A stretch of DNA of 64,000 nucleotides, taken from positions 1-64,000 of the forward strand of contig NZ_LMNI01000014.1 in the NCBI RefSeq assembly GCF_001422925.1, in the 5' to 3' direction. The notes under the pieces are model-generated. The model was not told the origin of the DNA and made no database searches. It worked only from the letters and a program-made list of their open reading frames with translations. Of this stretch, positions 44,403 to 53,289 are shown piece after piece; within the stretch, counting starts at the first letter, position 1, and each line of letters opens with the position of its first letter. A program made the position numbers and the translations under genes. The DNA is from Microbacterium sp. Leaf288 (lineage in GTDB: Bacteria > Actinomycetota > Actinomycetes > Actinomycetales > Microbacteriaceae).

Positions 44403-45326
44403 GTGGACGACCAGGAGGCGCTCGACGCCTACTCCTCGACGGTGATGCGCGTCGCGCAGATCGTGCTGCCGTCCGTCGCCGCGGTGAGCGTGCGCACGCG
44501 GCAGGGTGCGGGCGCGGGCAGCGCATCGGTCATCACCTCGGAGGGGCACCTGCTCACGAGTGCGCACGTCGTCGAGGGTGCGATCGGCCTGGAGGTCGCG
44601 TTTCCGGACGGCACGGTGGCGGCAGCATCCGTCATCGGCGCCGATCCGCTGTCGGACCTCGCCGTGCTGCGCGCGGACGTCGACACCCCGCCCCCGCTGA
44701 CGATGGGGGATGCCTCGAAACTGGGCGTCGGGCAGCTCGTCGTGGCGCTCGGCAACCCGCGGGGATTCTCGGGCAGTGTGACGGCGGGGATCGTGTCGGC
44801 GCTCGGCCGTTCGCTGCCGACGCGGTCGGGCCGGGTGATCGACGAGGTCATCCAGACGGACGCGGCCCTGAACCCCGGCAACAGCGGCGGAGTGCTCGCC
44901 GATAGTGCCGGCCGCATGGTGGGTGTGAACACCGCCGTCGCCGGGGTGGGACTCGGACTCGCGGTGCCGATCAACGCCACGACCCGCGAGATCATCGACA
45001 CCCTGCGGGCGTCGGGGCGCGTGCGGCGCGCCTGGCTCGGCATCGCCGGTTCGACGGTGCCGCTCGGCCCCGACGTCGCGGCGAAGGCCGGATCGCGGGT
45101 CGGGATGCAGGTGGTCTCGGTGGTGCCCGAGAGTCCGGCCGCCGTGGCCGGCGCGCGTGTCGGCGACATCGTGCTGTCGCTCGACGGCGTCACGATCGCC
45201 GACCCGACGGCGCTGCAGCGGCGCATGGTCGAGGGCGCGATCGGCCGCCGCATGGAGATGACCCTGTGGCGCAACGGCGCGCTGGTCGACGTGGTGGTGC
45301 TGCCGCAGGAACTCCGGGTGCGCTGA
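44403..45326 (+). CDS. HtrA/DegP-like trypsin-type serine protease with PDZ domain
   Basis: The 307-residue protein has the catalytic triad H55 (LLTSAHVVEG), D85 (DPLSDLAVL) and S161 (ALNPGNSGG), then a PDZ domain (about 210-300). HtrA proteases degrade or refold damaged proteins and are normally exported. This copy has no signal peptide or membrane anchor at the GTG start chosen, and no upstream codons encode one, which is unusual. A GACACT hexamer six bases upstream could be a leaderless -10. Confidence 0.9.
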   Translation: MDDQEALDAYSSTVMRVAQIVLPSVAAVSVRTRQGAGAGSASVITSEGHLLTSAHVVEGAIGLEVAFPDGTVAAASVIGADPLSDLAVLRADVDTPPPLTMGDASKLGVGQLVVALGNPRGFSGSVTAGIVSALGRSLPTRSGRVIDEVIQTDAALNPGNSGGVLADSAGRMVGVNTAVAGVGLGLAVPINATTREIIDTLRASGRVRRAWLGIAGSTVPLGPDVAAKAGSRVGMQVVSVVPESPAAVAGARVGDIVLSLDGVTIADPTALQRRMVEGAIGRRMEMTLWRNGALVDVVVLPQELRVR

Positions 45327-45370
45327 CCTGCGTGGATCTACGCTGTGACTGTCTGAGGGAAGGAGTCGCC

Positions 45371-45838
45371 GTGTCGACGTATGACGAGCACCTGTCTCAC
45401 GCCCACGTTCCGGGACCGGGTGAGTCGAGCATCCCCGAGCTCGAGTTCGACGAGACGATCCCGCCGCGCCCGGAGGAAGAAGTGGCCGACGTCGCCCGGG
45501 CGGAGCCGGACGTCGCGGACCACAGCCATCATCGGAACATCGTCCGCGTGTGGCGTGGAGTGATCCGCACGGTGGACCGCGACGAGTACGTCGACTACGT
45601 CGAGCGGACGGGCATCGAGGAGTACCGCGCACTTCCTGGGAACAAGGACGCCTGGACGCTGACGCGTGACCTCGCCGACGGCCTGACGGAGATCCTGACG
45701 GTCTCGCGATGGGACAGTCTGGACAGCATCCGAGGATTCGCGGGCGACGACGTCGACAGGGCGGTGTACTACCCGGAGGACGACCGGTTCCTCGTCGAGA
45801 GGGACGACACCGTGCGCCACTACGTGCAACGCAGCTGA
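45371..45838 (+). CDS. Protein with C-terminal antibiotic-monooxygenase-like (dimeric barrel) domain
   Basis: The 155-residue protein has an acidic, Pro-rich N-terminal half (residues 1-50) with no clear fold. The C-terminal alpha/beta ferredoxin-like domain (58-150: VRVWRGVIRTVDRDEYVDYV, then LTEILTVSRWDSLDSIRGFA) matches the ABM/stress-responsive dimeric barrel pattern. AAGGAGTCGCC precedes GTG 45371. Role is unknown. Confidence 0.72.
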   Translation: MSTYDEHLSHAHVPGPGESSIPELEFDETIPPRPEEEVADVARAEPDVADHSHHRNIVRVWRGVIRTVDRDEYVDYVERTGIEEYRALPGNKDAWTLTRDLADGLTEILTVSRWDSLDSIRGFAGDDVDRAVYYPEDDRFLVERDDTVRHYVQRS

Positions 45839-45892
45839 CCTGTCACGGCACGAGTCCAAGCGGCCGCAGTGGCGGGCGGGGTTCGCGGCGCT

Positions 45893-46756
45893 TCAGCCGT
45901 GAACGGCCTCGACGACGAAGGCCGCCGTGCGGTCCGCGCGGAAGTGATCGTCGGCGGTGATCGTCACGACCGCGTCGCCCGCGAAGATGAGCAGCTGGCC
46001 GTAGGCGCCGTGGAGGCGCCAGGCGTCGCCGGGGCCGCGCCAGCCGGCGAGGGCGTAGCCGTCGTAACCAGGGTTCTCGCCGGCGACGACCCAGTCGGAG
46101 TGCATCGCGTCGATCCACTCCGGTGACACGAGCTGCCGGCCCTCCCACCTGCCGCGCTCTCGGATGAGCCGCCCGATGCGGGCCAGTTCGTGGGTGCGCA
46201 GGGGGAGGCCGCCGCCCGCGACGATGCGACCGTTCGGGCAGCGCTCCCACTCGACGTCGGCGATGCCCAGCGGCGCGAACAGGCGCGGACCCAGATAGTC
46301 GGCGACGTCGCCCACTCGCTCGGCGAGCACGCGCATCGCCGTGTAGGTGCTGGCGTTCGAGTACTGGAACACCCTCCCGCGGGAGGGGCGCCGGAGGAAC
46401 TCCGCGGCGAGGTCGGGCCAGTCGGTCATCATCGTCTCGGACCAGGGCAGATCGATGCCGCTCGTCATCGTCAGCAGATGGCGGAGGGTGACCCCGTCGA
46501 CGCCCTCGCCGAGATCAGCAGCGGGCAGGTATGTCGCCACCGGAGCGTCGAGTGAGATCAGCCCCTCGTCGGCGGCGATGCCCGCGGCGATCACGCAGAC
46601 GCCCTTCGCGGCGGAGTGGATGTCTTCGCGCACATCAGCGGTCCACCGGTGCTCGGCGACGTCATCACCGATGAGGACATGCAGGCCATGCGCCCGGAAC
46701 CCCGAGGCGTCCGCCTCGAGCACGATGCGGTCGGCGACGGACTGGGCGCGGGTCAC
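45893..46756 (-). CDS. Class C beta-lactamase-like serine hydrolase
   Basis: The 287-residue protein has the nucleophile motif S48-A-A-K51 (IHSAAKG), the YSN motif (FQYSNAS) and LRHLLTMTSGI. It belongs to the beta-lactamase/D-aminopeptidase/esterase fold. There is no signal peptide, so it is probably a cytosolic esterase or peptidase and not a drug-resistance lactamase. The GTG start at 46756 is preceded by GGAG. It is followed by unrelated convergent genes. Confidence 0.87.
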   Translation of the reverse strand: MTRAQSVADRIVLEADASGFRAHGLHVLIGDDVAEHRWTADVREDIHSAAKGVCVIAAGIAADEGLISLDAPVATYLPAADLGEGVDGVTLRHLLTMTSGIDLPWSETMMTDWPDLAAEFLRRPSRGRVFQYSNASTYTAMRVLAERVGDVADYLGPRLFAPLGIADVEWERCPNGRIVAGGGLPLRTHELARIGRLIRERGRWEGRQLVSPEWIDAMHSDWVVAGENPGYDGYALAGWRGPGDAWRLHGAYGQLLIFAGDAVVTITADDHFRADRTAAFVVEAVHG

Positions 46757-46792
46757 GTTCTCCAGTCTGCCTGCCCACCGGTGCCTGAAGTC

Positions 46793-48094
46793 TCAGGTGC
46801 GGAGGGGCGTGAGTGCGGGGCCACGGTCTTCGCGGCCGGCGGTGGTGTATTCGTGGCCTGTGGGGCTGGTCCAGACCAGCAGCTCGTCATCGAGGCGTGC
46901 CGTCCACCGGGTGTGGTGTTTCAGGCGGTGGTGCTTCTTGCAGAGGTGGGCGAGGTTGTCGTGGTCGGTGCAGCCGCCGTGTTCCCAGGCGAGGTTGTGG
47001 TCGGTTTCGCAGCCGGTGGCGGGGGTGTCGCAGCCCGGGAACCGGCAGGTGCCGTCGCGGTCGGCGAGCCAGGTGCGGAGCGCGGCGGGGGTCTTGTAGG
47101 TGGTGCGGTCGTAGACGAGCCGGATGCCGGTGACGGGGTCGGTGAGCACACGCCGCCAGGAGGTGGCGCCGGCGGCGAGGGTCATCGCGACGTCGAGGGG
47201 GATCGGGCCGTAGCCGTCGAGCACGGCAGGCTCTTCGCTCTCACCGAGAAGACTGAGCGCGGGGACGGTGAGGGTGACGTTCACCCGGACCGGGCGCAGC
47301 GACTTCGCGGGGTCGGCGCTGTCGGGCACGCCGACAGGGCGGTCGTTGCGGAGCAGGGCGTCGATGAGCGCGTCGAAACGAAGCTGGCCCAACGTGCGGG
47401 GGTCACCGGCATCGTGTTCGTCCTTGGCGGTGCCGGTGAGCAGGGTGTGGGCCAGGTGGACCTGCATGATGGGGCCGTAGACCATGAGCCAGCCCATGCC
47501 GTCGCGGGCGGGTTGCACGGTCACGTCTCGCGACTTCACCGCCCGGTCGGCGCGTTCCTGGATGGTGTCGGGGTCGAGGTGTTCCCGGATCCGCCGCGAT
47601 CGGTGCGCGAACCGGTGCACGGTGACATCTCGCCGGCCCGCGAGCACTGCGTCCTCGAAAGCCCCGCGGTGGAGCGGGGTGAACATCTCGGCGTCCTCAA
47701 CCAGGGCCGCTGCGTGCCGGTAGGAGATCTCCCCGGAGGTGAGCGCGGTCATGGTCGCGGGAAGGTCGGCGCACAGCACCCGGGACTCTCGGAGCAGGTC
47801 TGCGGCCTGGCGCTCAGTGACGCGCAGCACGCAGGCGACCTCGGCGCGGGTCGAGCGGGCCACCCAGTCCGCAGCATCCGTCGCCGGATCCTCACCGCGC
47901 GCCGCCTTCTTCGCAGCCGGCGAGCCCGGGTCGTACGAAACGATCCGCTCCTGATGCGCCTCGCTGACCCGCCGCAGCTCGTCGAGCAGCCGGGTGCGTT
48001 CCGCCTCCAGGCCAGCCTGGGCGCGCCGCACGCGATCGAGCTCGTCCACCAGGGTGGCTGCGTCGTCGCAGTGGAGCGAATCGGTCGTGCACAT
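46793..48094 (-). CDS. DUF222 (13E12)-type HNH endonuclease, second copy
   Basis: The 433-residue protein has DUF222 (about 20-330) and a C-terminal HNH nuclease with CRFPGCDTPATGCETDHNLAW and HLCKKHHRLKHH. It shares the family with the copy at 30.3-31.6 kb but is well diverged, so it is not a recent duplication. ATG 48094 lies six bases after TAACCT and next to a degenerate SOS-like box. Confidence 0.88.
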   Translation of the reverse strand: MCTTDSLHCDDAATLVDELDRVRRAQAGLEAERTRLLDELRRVSEAHQERIVSYDPGSPAAKKAARGEDPATDAADWVARSTRAEVACVLRVTERQAADLLRESRVLCADLPATMTALTSGEISYRHAAALVEDAEMFTPLHRGAFEDAVLAGRRDVTVHRFAHRSRRIREHLDPDTIQERADRAVKSRDVTVQPARDGMGWLMVYGPIMQVHLAHTLLTGTAKDEHDAGDPRTLGQLRFDALIDALLRNDRPVGVPDSADPAKSLRPVRVNVTLTVPALSLLGESEEPAVLDGYGPIPLDVAMTLAAGATSWRRVLTDPVTGIRLVYDRTTYKTPAALRTWLADRDGTCRFPGCDTPATGCETDHNLAWEHGGCTDHDNLAHLCKKHHRLKHHTRWTARLDDELLVWTSPTGHEYTTAGREDRGPALTPLRT

Positions 48095-48100
48095 GCCCTG

Positions 48101-48106
48101 AGGTTA
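48101..48106 (-). promoter_or_regulatory. -10 hexamer TAACCT, leaderless start
   Basis: It is six bases upstream of ATG 48094. Confidence 0.5.
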
Positions 48107-48120
48107 GAACATACCTACGA
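48105..48120. promoter_or_regulatory. Degenerate SOS-box-like site
   Basis: TAGAAC-ATAC-CTACGA keeps the left half of the actinobacterial LexA box and part of the right half (9 of 12). It overlaps the -10 as in the other DUF222-HNH gene. Confidence 0.35.
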
Positions 48121-48145
48121 CATTCCGAGTGTGCGCGGAGATCCG

Positions 48146-49621
48146 TTACGGCACCGCCGGTGCCGTCAGCTCGCTCTCGGCCGGAGGGGCGGCGGGTGGC
48201 TCCGCCGTCACCGGCGGCGTCGCGGGCTCAGCAGGTGCGGAGGCCGGTTCAACGGCGGGGACGGATGCCTCTGCCTCGGGCTGCGGCGCGGGCGCGGCGT
48301 CGGCCGGTGCGGGCTCGACCGGGGCCTGCTCGACCGCAGCGGGCTCGACGCCGACGGGCTCGACGTCGGCGGGCTCGACCAGGCCGGGCACGTCCGTCAC
48401 TGTTCCCGCGGGCGCCGGTTCGGCTGCCGCAGGCTCGACCGCGCCCAGAGCGGCAACCGGGTCGGCTGATTCCAGAGCGGCGGCCTCGAGAGGGGCGACC
48501 ACGCCGGGCGGCGGCTCGGGGAAATCGAACTCGTCGTCAGGGTTGCCGGCGACCTTCGGACCGATCTGGTCGGACGTTCCCGGGGTGCCCGGTGCGCCGG
48601 TCCAATGCTCCGGCGGGACGAGGCTCTCGTCGACGGTGAACGTCAGCGGGTTGTCCCACACGATCACCTCGCCCACCACGTTCGTCGCAGGGTCCTCGGC
48701 CGCGTACGCGACGTAGCGGTGCAGCGGACGCTCGCCGCCGGGGCACTGCAGGGTGTCGGCCGCGACGCCGGTGAGCGAGAACGTCAAGGTGCGATAGAGG
48801 TCGCACTCGGGCTCCCGGTAACCACGACGCCACGGCGCCGTCACCTCGGTGACGCCGTCCTCCGCCACGGGGTGGCTCGGGTGATCGAGACCCTGGACGC
48901 CCCACTGGGTCATGGAGTAGGTGTAGCTCGCGCGGGCCTCGTCGAACGAGCCGCGGCACATGGCCACACCGGCCGAGAGCAGGACGACGTAGCGCGGCGT
49001 CTTCATGTTGAACACTCCGAAGACGGGCTCGTTCGTCAGCCGGCTGGGCGCCAGGTATGCGGCGGCCGTCTCGCAGTCCCCCGCCTCGAGATAGCCGTAC
49101 GCAGGGCCGTCGTCGAAGTTGTTCGGGCTCGTGTCGCTCTTCGGGAGGTCCCACGCGTAGACGACGATCGGCGGCTGGCCGCCGTTGCCGCCCGCACCGC
49201 CGCCCCCGCCCGAGCCCCGGCTCCCGCCGGAGCCCCCGGAGCCCCCGGACCCGCCGGAGCCGCCTCCGCCGTTCCCGCCGCCTCCGCCGTTCCCGCCGCT
49301 TCCCCCCGCACCGCCCGACCCGCCGCCCTGCCGGTTCCGCGGGGTGGTGCCCCCGCCAGGACCGGGCTGCTCAGTGTCGGTGCTCGGCGGTGACACCGGG
49401 GGCGCAGCATCCGGAATCGAATCCGGCTGTGCCGGCTCGTCCGAGTCGGTCCGATTCACGTCTTGTCGCGAGTCGTCGTCACGCTGCGTCGCGGGCGGCT
49501 GTTCCTTCTCAGGTGCGACAGGCGAGTACTCGCCGCACCCCGAGAGGCCGAGGGCGACCGCGACCGCGACCGCGGATCCGATCGCGAGCGATCGCTTCGG
49601 AGTGGTTCTTGTCGGAGACAT
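48146..49621 (-). CDS. Secreted lipoprotein with Gly-rich linker and Pro/Ala-rich tail
   Basis: The 491-residue protein starts at ATG 49621 (GAAGGAGGG upstream). A lipobox LGLSGC (Cys29) predicts membrane anchoring. A Pro/Asp/Gln stretch and an almost pure Gly/Ser tract of about 45 residues precede a folded domain (about 150-375) with paired cysteines. The last 110 residues are a Pro/Ala/Glu/Val repeat region, probably wall-spanning. The central domain was not recognised. The next upstream gene is a membrane protein on the same strand, 61 bases away. Confidence 0.75.
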   Translation of the reverse strand: MSPTRTTPKRSLAIGSAVAVAVALGLSGCGEYSPVAPEKEQPPATQRDDDSRQDVNRTDSDEPAQPDSIPDAAPPVSPPSTDTEQPGPGGGTTPRNRQGGGSGGAGGSGGNGGGGGNGGGGSGGSGGSGGSGGSRGSGGGGGAGGNGGQPPIVVYAWDLPKSDTSPNNFDDGPAYGYLEAGDCETAAAYLAPSRLTNEPVFGVFNMKTPRYVVLLSAGVAMCRGSFDEARASYTYSMTQWGVQGLDHPSHPVAEDGVTEVTAPWRRGYREPECDLYRTLTFSLTGVAADTLQCPGGERPLHRYVAYAAEDPATNVVGEVIVWDNPLTFTVDESLVPPEHWTGAPGTPGTSDQIGPKVAGNPDDEFDFPEPPPGVVAPLEAAALESADPVAALGAVEPAAAEPAPAGTVTDVPGLVEPADVEPVGVEPAAVEQAPVEPAPADAAPAPQPEAEASVPAVEPASAPAEPATPPVTAEPPAAPPAESELTAPAVP

Positions 49622-49682
49622 CGCTTCCCTCCTTCGTCGAGGATCTGCTGTTGTGGAGGGGGGAAAGGGCGGGGGAGATACC

Positions 49683-50654
49683 TCAGCCCTGCCCCGCGAC
49701 CTCGGGCTCCGGGTCGGCGCTCGCGCAGGGGCCGAAGCCCCCGGCGTCCGCGATCCCGTACACATCCCGGACGAACGTGAACCGCAGGCCGTCGCCGTCG
49801 ACCGGGAGCATGACGACCACGCCGTAGTCGAATGTCCACTCGTCCGAGATGAGGAAGTACTTCCCGCCGGTCGATTCGAGCAGGCGGAGGCCGCGATACC
49901 GGTAGCGGAGGCCCTCGCCGGATCCTGCGCACGTGACGTCGACGCCCGGCGACACGATGTCGAGCGGCGCTGCGCTGTCGACCATCACTCCGGGCAGCTT
50001 CTCGATCTGGTTCGGGAAGTCGCGGGCGAGCTCCGTGCCCTCGACCGTCGCGTAGTTCATCGCCGACCAGAACAGCCCGATCGCCACGAGGATCGCGATC
50101 GCGCCACGGAGGACGCCCTCGGTCATCGGGGCGAACCTCACCGCGTCGCGGAGCCCACCGCGCAGCATCAGCCCGTAGAGGAGCAGGAGCATTCCGCCCG
50201 CGCACACGAGGGGTGCCGCGATGTACGTGATCGCGTACCCGATCAGCCCGAGGGCGAGGCCGAGCGCGAACACGCCGACGGCGATGAGCCACATCCAGCG
50301 AGCCACCCATGTGACGATGCGATCGTCGGCTCCGAGCCGGATGCGCCGACGCCGGAGCCACTGGTCGAGCCCCACCCACGCGAGACCGGCGATCGCCGCG
50401 CAGATCGGGAGCAGCACGACCGGCTGCACGCTCCGGCGGACGTAGTCGTCGACCGTCATCCCGAGGATCGCCTCGTCGATGCCGAGCATCTTCGCCATCT
50501 GGTCGCTGCGCACCCAGCCGAAGTACACGAGCAGGGCGGTCAGCACGCCGACGTTGGCGACGACGGCGAGGAGCGAGCGCACGAGCGACCCGCGCGTCTC
50601 GCGATCCGCGGCCTCGACGGCCTCGGATGCCTCGTCTTCGACGTCTGTGCTCAC
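49683..50654 (-). CDS. Multi-pass membrane protein of unknown function
   Basis: The 323-residue protein has an acidic cytoplasmic N-terminus, five transmembrane helices (near 25-45, 78-98, 118-140, 143-160 and 182-200) and a C-terminal extracytoplasmic domain of about 110 residues with a Cys pair (CAGSGEG, GPCASAD). The GTG 50654 start is not strongly supported; no ribosome-binding site is visible. It may act with the downstream lipoprotein at the envelope. Confidence 0.72.
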   Translation of the reverse strand: MSTDVEDEASEAVEAADRETRGSLVRSLLAVVANVGVLTALLVYFGWVRSDQMAKMLGIDEAILGMTVDDYVRRSVQPVVLLPICAAIAGLAWVGLDQWLRRRRIRLGADDRIVTWVARWMWLIAVGVFALGLALGLIGYAITYIAAPLVCAGGMLLLLYGLMLRGGLRDAVRFAPMTEGVLRGAIAILVAIGLFWSAMNYATVEGTELARDFPNQIEKLPGVMVDSAAPLDIVSPGVDVTCAGSGEGLRYRYRGLRLLESTGGKYFLISDEWTFDYGVVVMLPVDGDGLRFTFVRDVYGIADAGGFGPCASADPEPEVAGQG

Positions 50655-50668
50655 ATAGGGGAGAGCGG

Positions 50669-50701
50669 CCGCGAGGCGCCGCAGATACGCGGGCGCCGCG
50701 G
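50669..50701 (-). terminator. Candidate terminator after the HelR gene
   Basis: CCGC and GGCGCC pair with GGCGCC and GCGG around a 2-nt bulge, with an 11-nt loop. It lies 17 bases past the helicase stop, separating it from the membrane-protein gene. Confidence 0.45.
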
Positions 50702-50717
50702 CATCCGTCCCCCGTCG

Positions 50718-52952
50718 CTAACCCTCGAGCACCACCAGCCGCTCGGTCGCGCGGGTCATCGCGACGTAGCGGTCGACCGCGCCCTCGATGCCCTCGCCGA
50801 ACGACGACGGCTCGACGAGCACGACGAGGTCGAACTCGAGGCCCTTCGCGAGCTCGGGGGTCAGCGACCGCACCCGCTCGCGAGGTGCGAACGAGAGGTC
50901 GCCGATGACGCACGCCACGCCCTCGCCGTGCTCCGCCAGCCACTCCGACAGGATCCGGTCACGGTCCGCCACCGCGGCGTGACGCACCGGCACACCGCTC
51001 GACCGGATCGACGTCGGCACGTTCGCATCGGGGATCGCCGCGCGGATCACCGGTTCGGCCACGGCCATCACCTCGCTCGGCGTGCGGTAGTTGATGGTGA
51101 GCGACGACACGCCCACCTCGGTCAGGCCGGCGTGCTCGAGGCGCTCCTGCCACGACTCGTGGAATCCGTGCCGCGCCTGTGCCCGATCGCCGACCACCGT
51201 GAAGCTGCGCGACGGGCAGCGGGCCAGCAGCATCCGCCATTCCGCGTCGGTGAGCTCCTGCGCCTCGTCGACGATCACGTGCGCGAACGGGCCCGAGAGG
51301 AGATCGGGGTCGACGGCGTCCAGCACCGACTCGTCGACGAGGCTGTTGCGCAGATCGTCGCCGTCCAGCCACTGCATCATCTCGTCGCCGGCCTCCTTCA
51401 GGCGGTCGACGACCTGCGCCATGTACTCACGCTCCTGCGCGAGCTTCGCCTCGCGCTCACGGCGTCGCCGCGACGCCCCCGGGTCGCCCAGCCGCCGCCG
51501 GGCCGCGTCGAGGAGCGGCAGGTCGGCGGTGGTCCAGGCCGTGGGGACCGGTCGCTGCAGCGCCTCGATCTCGTCCGGCTCGAGCCACGGCGCGCAGCGG
51601 CGCAGATACGCGGGCACGCTCCACAGATCCGAGACGAGAACGGATGCCTCGACCAGCGGCCACGCGCGACCGAAAGCGCGCGTCAGCTGTTCGTTGCGGG
51701 CCAGCGCCCGCCGCAGCTGGTGCAGCGGCACCTCTTCGCCGTCGACCTGATCGGTGAGGATGTCGAGGATCGTCTCCCACACCTGGTCGCGCGCCTCGTT
51801 GTGCGGCAGACCCGTCTCCGCCGACGCGAACGCCTCGGCCCAGTCCTGGGGATCGAGCCGCAGCTCGGCCCAGGGCGTCTCGACCACCAGGCCCACCGCG
51901 GGCGGCTCCTCGTAGAGCTGCACGGCGGCCTCGATCGCGTCGATCATGCGGGCGTCGGCCTTCAGGCGGGCGACTCGGGCATCGGGCTCCGCACCGGCGA
52001 GCCCGCCCTCGGCCACGAGGTCGCGCAGGGTGCAGGTCTGCACGCTCTCCTCGCCGAGGCTCGGGAGCACGTCCTCGACGTAGGAGAGGTACGCGGGGCT
52101 CGGACCGACGAACAGCACGCCGCCGCGCCCCTCGCCGAGGTGCGGGTCGGAGTAGACGAGGTAGGCGGCGCGGTGCAGCGCCACGACCGTCTTGCCCGTG
52201 CCCGGGCCTCCGTCGACGACGAGCGCGCCGCGCGAGCCGGCGCGGATGATCGAGTCCTGGTCGGCCTGGATCGTGCCCAGCACGTCACGCATGCGGGGCG
52301 ACCGGCTCGCGCCGAGGCTTGCGATGAACGCGGACTGGTCGTCGAGGGCGGCGTTGCGGTCGAGCCCCTCGGCGGTGAACACCTCGTCCCAGTAGTCGGT
52401 CACGCGGCCGCCGGTCCAGCGGTAGCGGCGGCGGCTCACGAGCCCCGAAGGGTGGGCGTGCGTCGCGGCGAAGAACGGCTCGGCGGCGGGCGTGCGCCAG
52501 TCGACGAGCAGGCGTCGGCCGGCAGCTGGGCCCACGCGCCCGGAGGCTCCGAGCGACGCGCCAGCGGCGCTTGGAGGGGGCGTGGGGACCGTGAGTCCGA
52601 ATCGTCCGATGTAGACGGGCTCGGAGCCGTCGGCGGGCACCATGCGGCCGAGGCACGCGTCGACGCCGAAGCGGCGCAGGACCCGCAGTCGGGCGGAGAC
52701 CCGGTGGATCTCGAGGTCGCGCTCGACCCCGGCCTGACCGTGCCCGCCGGGACGGCGGCGCAGTTCGTCGAGGCGTTCGTCGAGGCCTGCGATCGAGTGC
52801 GCGAGCGTGGCGGCGATGGCGGCGAAGTGCTGCTCGTCGCCGCCGACGAGTGCCGGGTCGGACTTGGCGGCGAGGCGCTCGGGAAGGTCGAAGGCGGTGG
52901 CGCCGACCGATCGAGAGGACGGGTGGGAATCGCTGATCAGAGGGGTGTTCAC
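50718..52952 (-). CDS. helR: HelR/HelD-type superfamily 1 helicase, RNA polymerase-recycling factor
   Basis: The 744-residue ATPase has Walker A GGPGTGKT (about residue 248-255), VIVDEAQELTDAEW (motif II), VGDRAQARHG, TINYRTPSEV and the C-terminal YVAMTRATERLVV. The N-terminal coiled-coil arm (20-90) is where HelD enters the polymerase channel. HelR proteins dislodge stalled or rifamycin-bound RNA polymerase and confer rifamycin tolerance. A rifamycin-associated element lies upstream. GTG 52952 is preferred because AGGAG precedes it; ATG 52973 is an alternative. Confidence 0.9.
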   Translation of the reverse strand: MNTPLISDSHPSSRSVGATAFDLPERLAAKSDPALVGGDEQHFAAIAATLAHSIAGLDERLDELRRRPGGHGQAGVERDLEIHRVSARLRVLRRFGVDACLGRMVPADGSEPVYIGRFGLTVPTPPPSAAGASLGASGRVGPAAGRRLLVDWRTPAAEPFFAATHAHPSGLVSRRRYRWTGGRVTDYWDEVFTAEGLDRNAALDDQSAFIASLGASRSPRMRDVLGTIQADQDSIIRAGSRGALVVDGGPGTGKTVVALHRAAYLVYSDPHLGEGRGGVLFVGPSPAYLSYVEDVLPSLGEESVQTCTLRDLVAEGGLAGAEPDARVARLKADARMIDAIEAAVQLYEEPPAVGLVVETPWAELRLDPQDWAEAFASAETGLPHNEARDQVWETILDILTDQVDGEEVPLHQLRRALARNEQLTRAFGRAWPLVEASVLVSDLWSVPAYLRRCAPWLEPDEIEALQRPVPTAWTTADLPLLDAARRRLGDPGASRRRREREAKLAQEREYMAQVVDRLKEAGDEMMQWLDGDDLRNSLVDESVLDAVDPDLLSGPFAHVIVDEAQELTDAEWRMLLARCPSRSFTVVGDRAQARHGFHESWQERLEHAGLTEVGVSSLTINYRTPSEVMAVAEPVIRAAIPDANVPTSIRSSGVPVRHAAVADRDRILSEWLAEHGEGVACVIGDLSFAPRERVRSLTPELAKGLEFDLVVLVEPSSFGEGIEGAVDRYVAMTRATERLVVLEG

Positions 52953-53035
52953 GGCATGGGCTCCTGGCGGCATCGCGACGCGGAATCGGACGGAGTAAGT
53001 CAGATGAGAGGGGCGGGGGAGCGTCGCGACCGACC

Positions 53036-53041
53036 AGTATG
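53036..53041 (-). promoter_or_regulatory. Candidate -10 (CATACT) for helR
   Basis: It lies just downstream of the rifamycin-associated element on the minus strand. A TTGCGG within that element sits 19 bp further upstream as a possible -35. Confidence 0.4.
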
Positions 53042-53048
53042 CGCGCTC

Positions 53049-53071
53049 GGGGGGCCCTTGCCGCAAGGCCC
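53049..53071. promoter_or_regulatory. Rifamycin-associated element (RAE) upstream of helR
   Basis: The 23-bp dyad contains CTTGCCGCAAGGCCC, matching the core of the actinobacterial RAE, with GGGG and CCCC outer arms. RAEs precede helR, arr, rph and rox and drive induction by rifamycins. It is about 100 bp upstream of the helR start. The rest of the 337-bp gap to 53289 holds no gene; a GATACT at 53226-53231 is a possible -10 for the sulfatase. Confidence 0.8.
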
Positions 53072-53289
53072 CCACCCCCGGATATCCTGGTAGTGGCAAG
53101 GAGGTCGCGCCTCTGCGTGCGCAGACCCCGCCCGGTCCCGGGGCCACACCGCCCCGCGTCACCCACTGTTCACCTCGCGGCGCAGTTTCACGCGATCCAA
53201 GTGATGCGGCGCGTGCATCCCCGTCGATACTGTGACACCACTGGGGGGTGGCGCTCTCGCCCGCCCGCTTCCGGGGACAGGAGATACGC

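Noticed and set aside
45893-46756. Beta-lactam resistance enzyme
   Set aside because: It has the fold motifs but no signal peptide and resembles esterases of the same superfamily.
46793-48094. DUF222-HNH genes as homing endonucleases in a mobile element
   Set aside because: No terminal repeats, target-site duplication, intron or intein boundary was seen; the two copies are diverged and free-standing.
49185-49330. A repeat array resembling a CRISPR or minisatellite
   Set aside because: It is the coding sequence of a Gly/Ser-rich linker in the lipoprotein, with irregular GGN codons and no constant spacer length.
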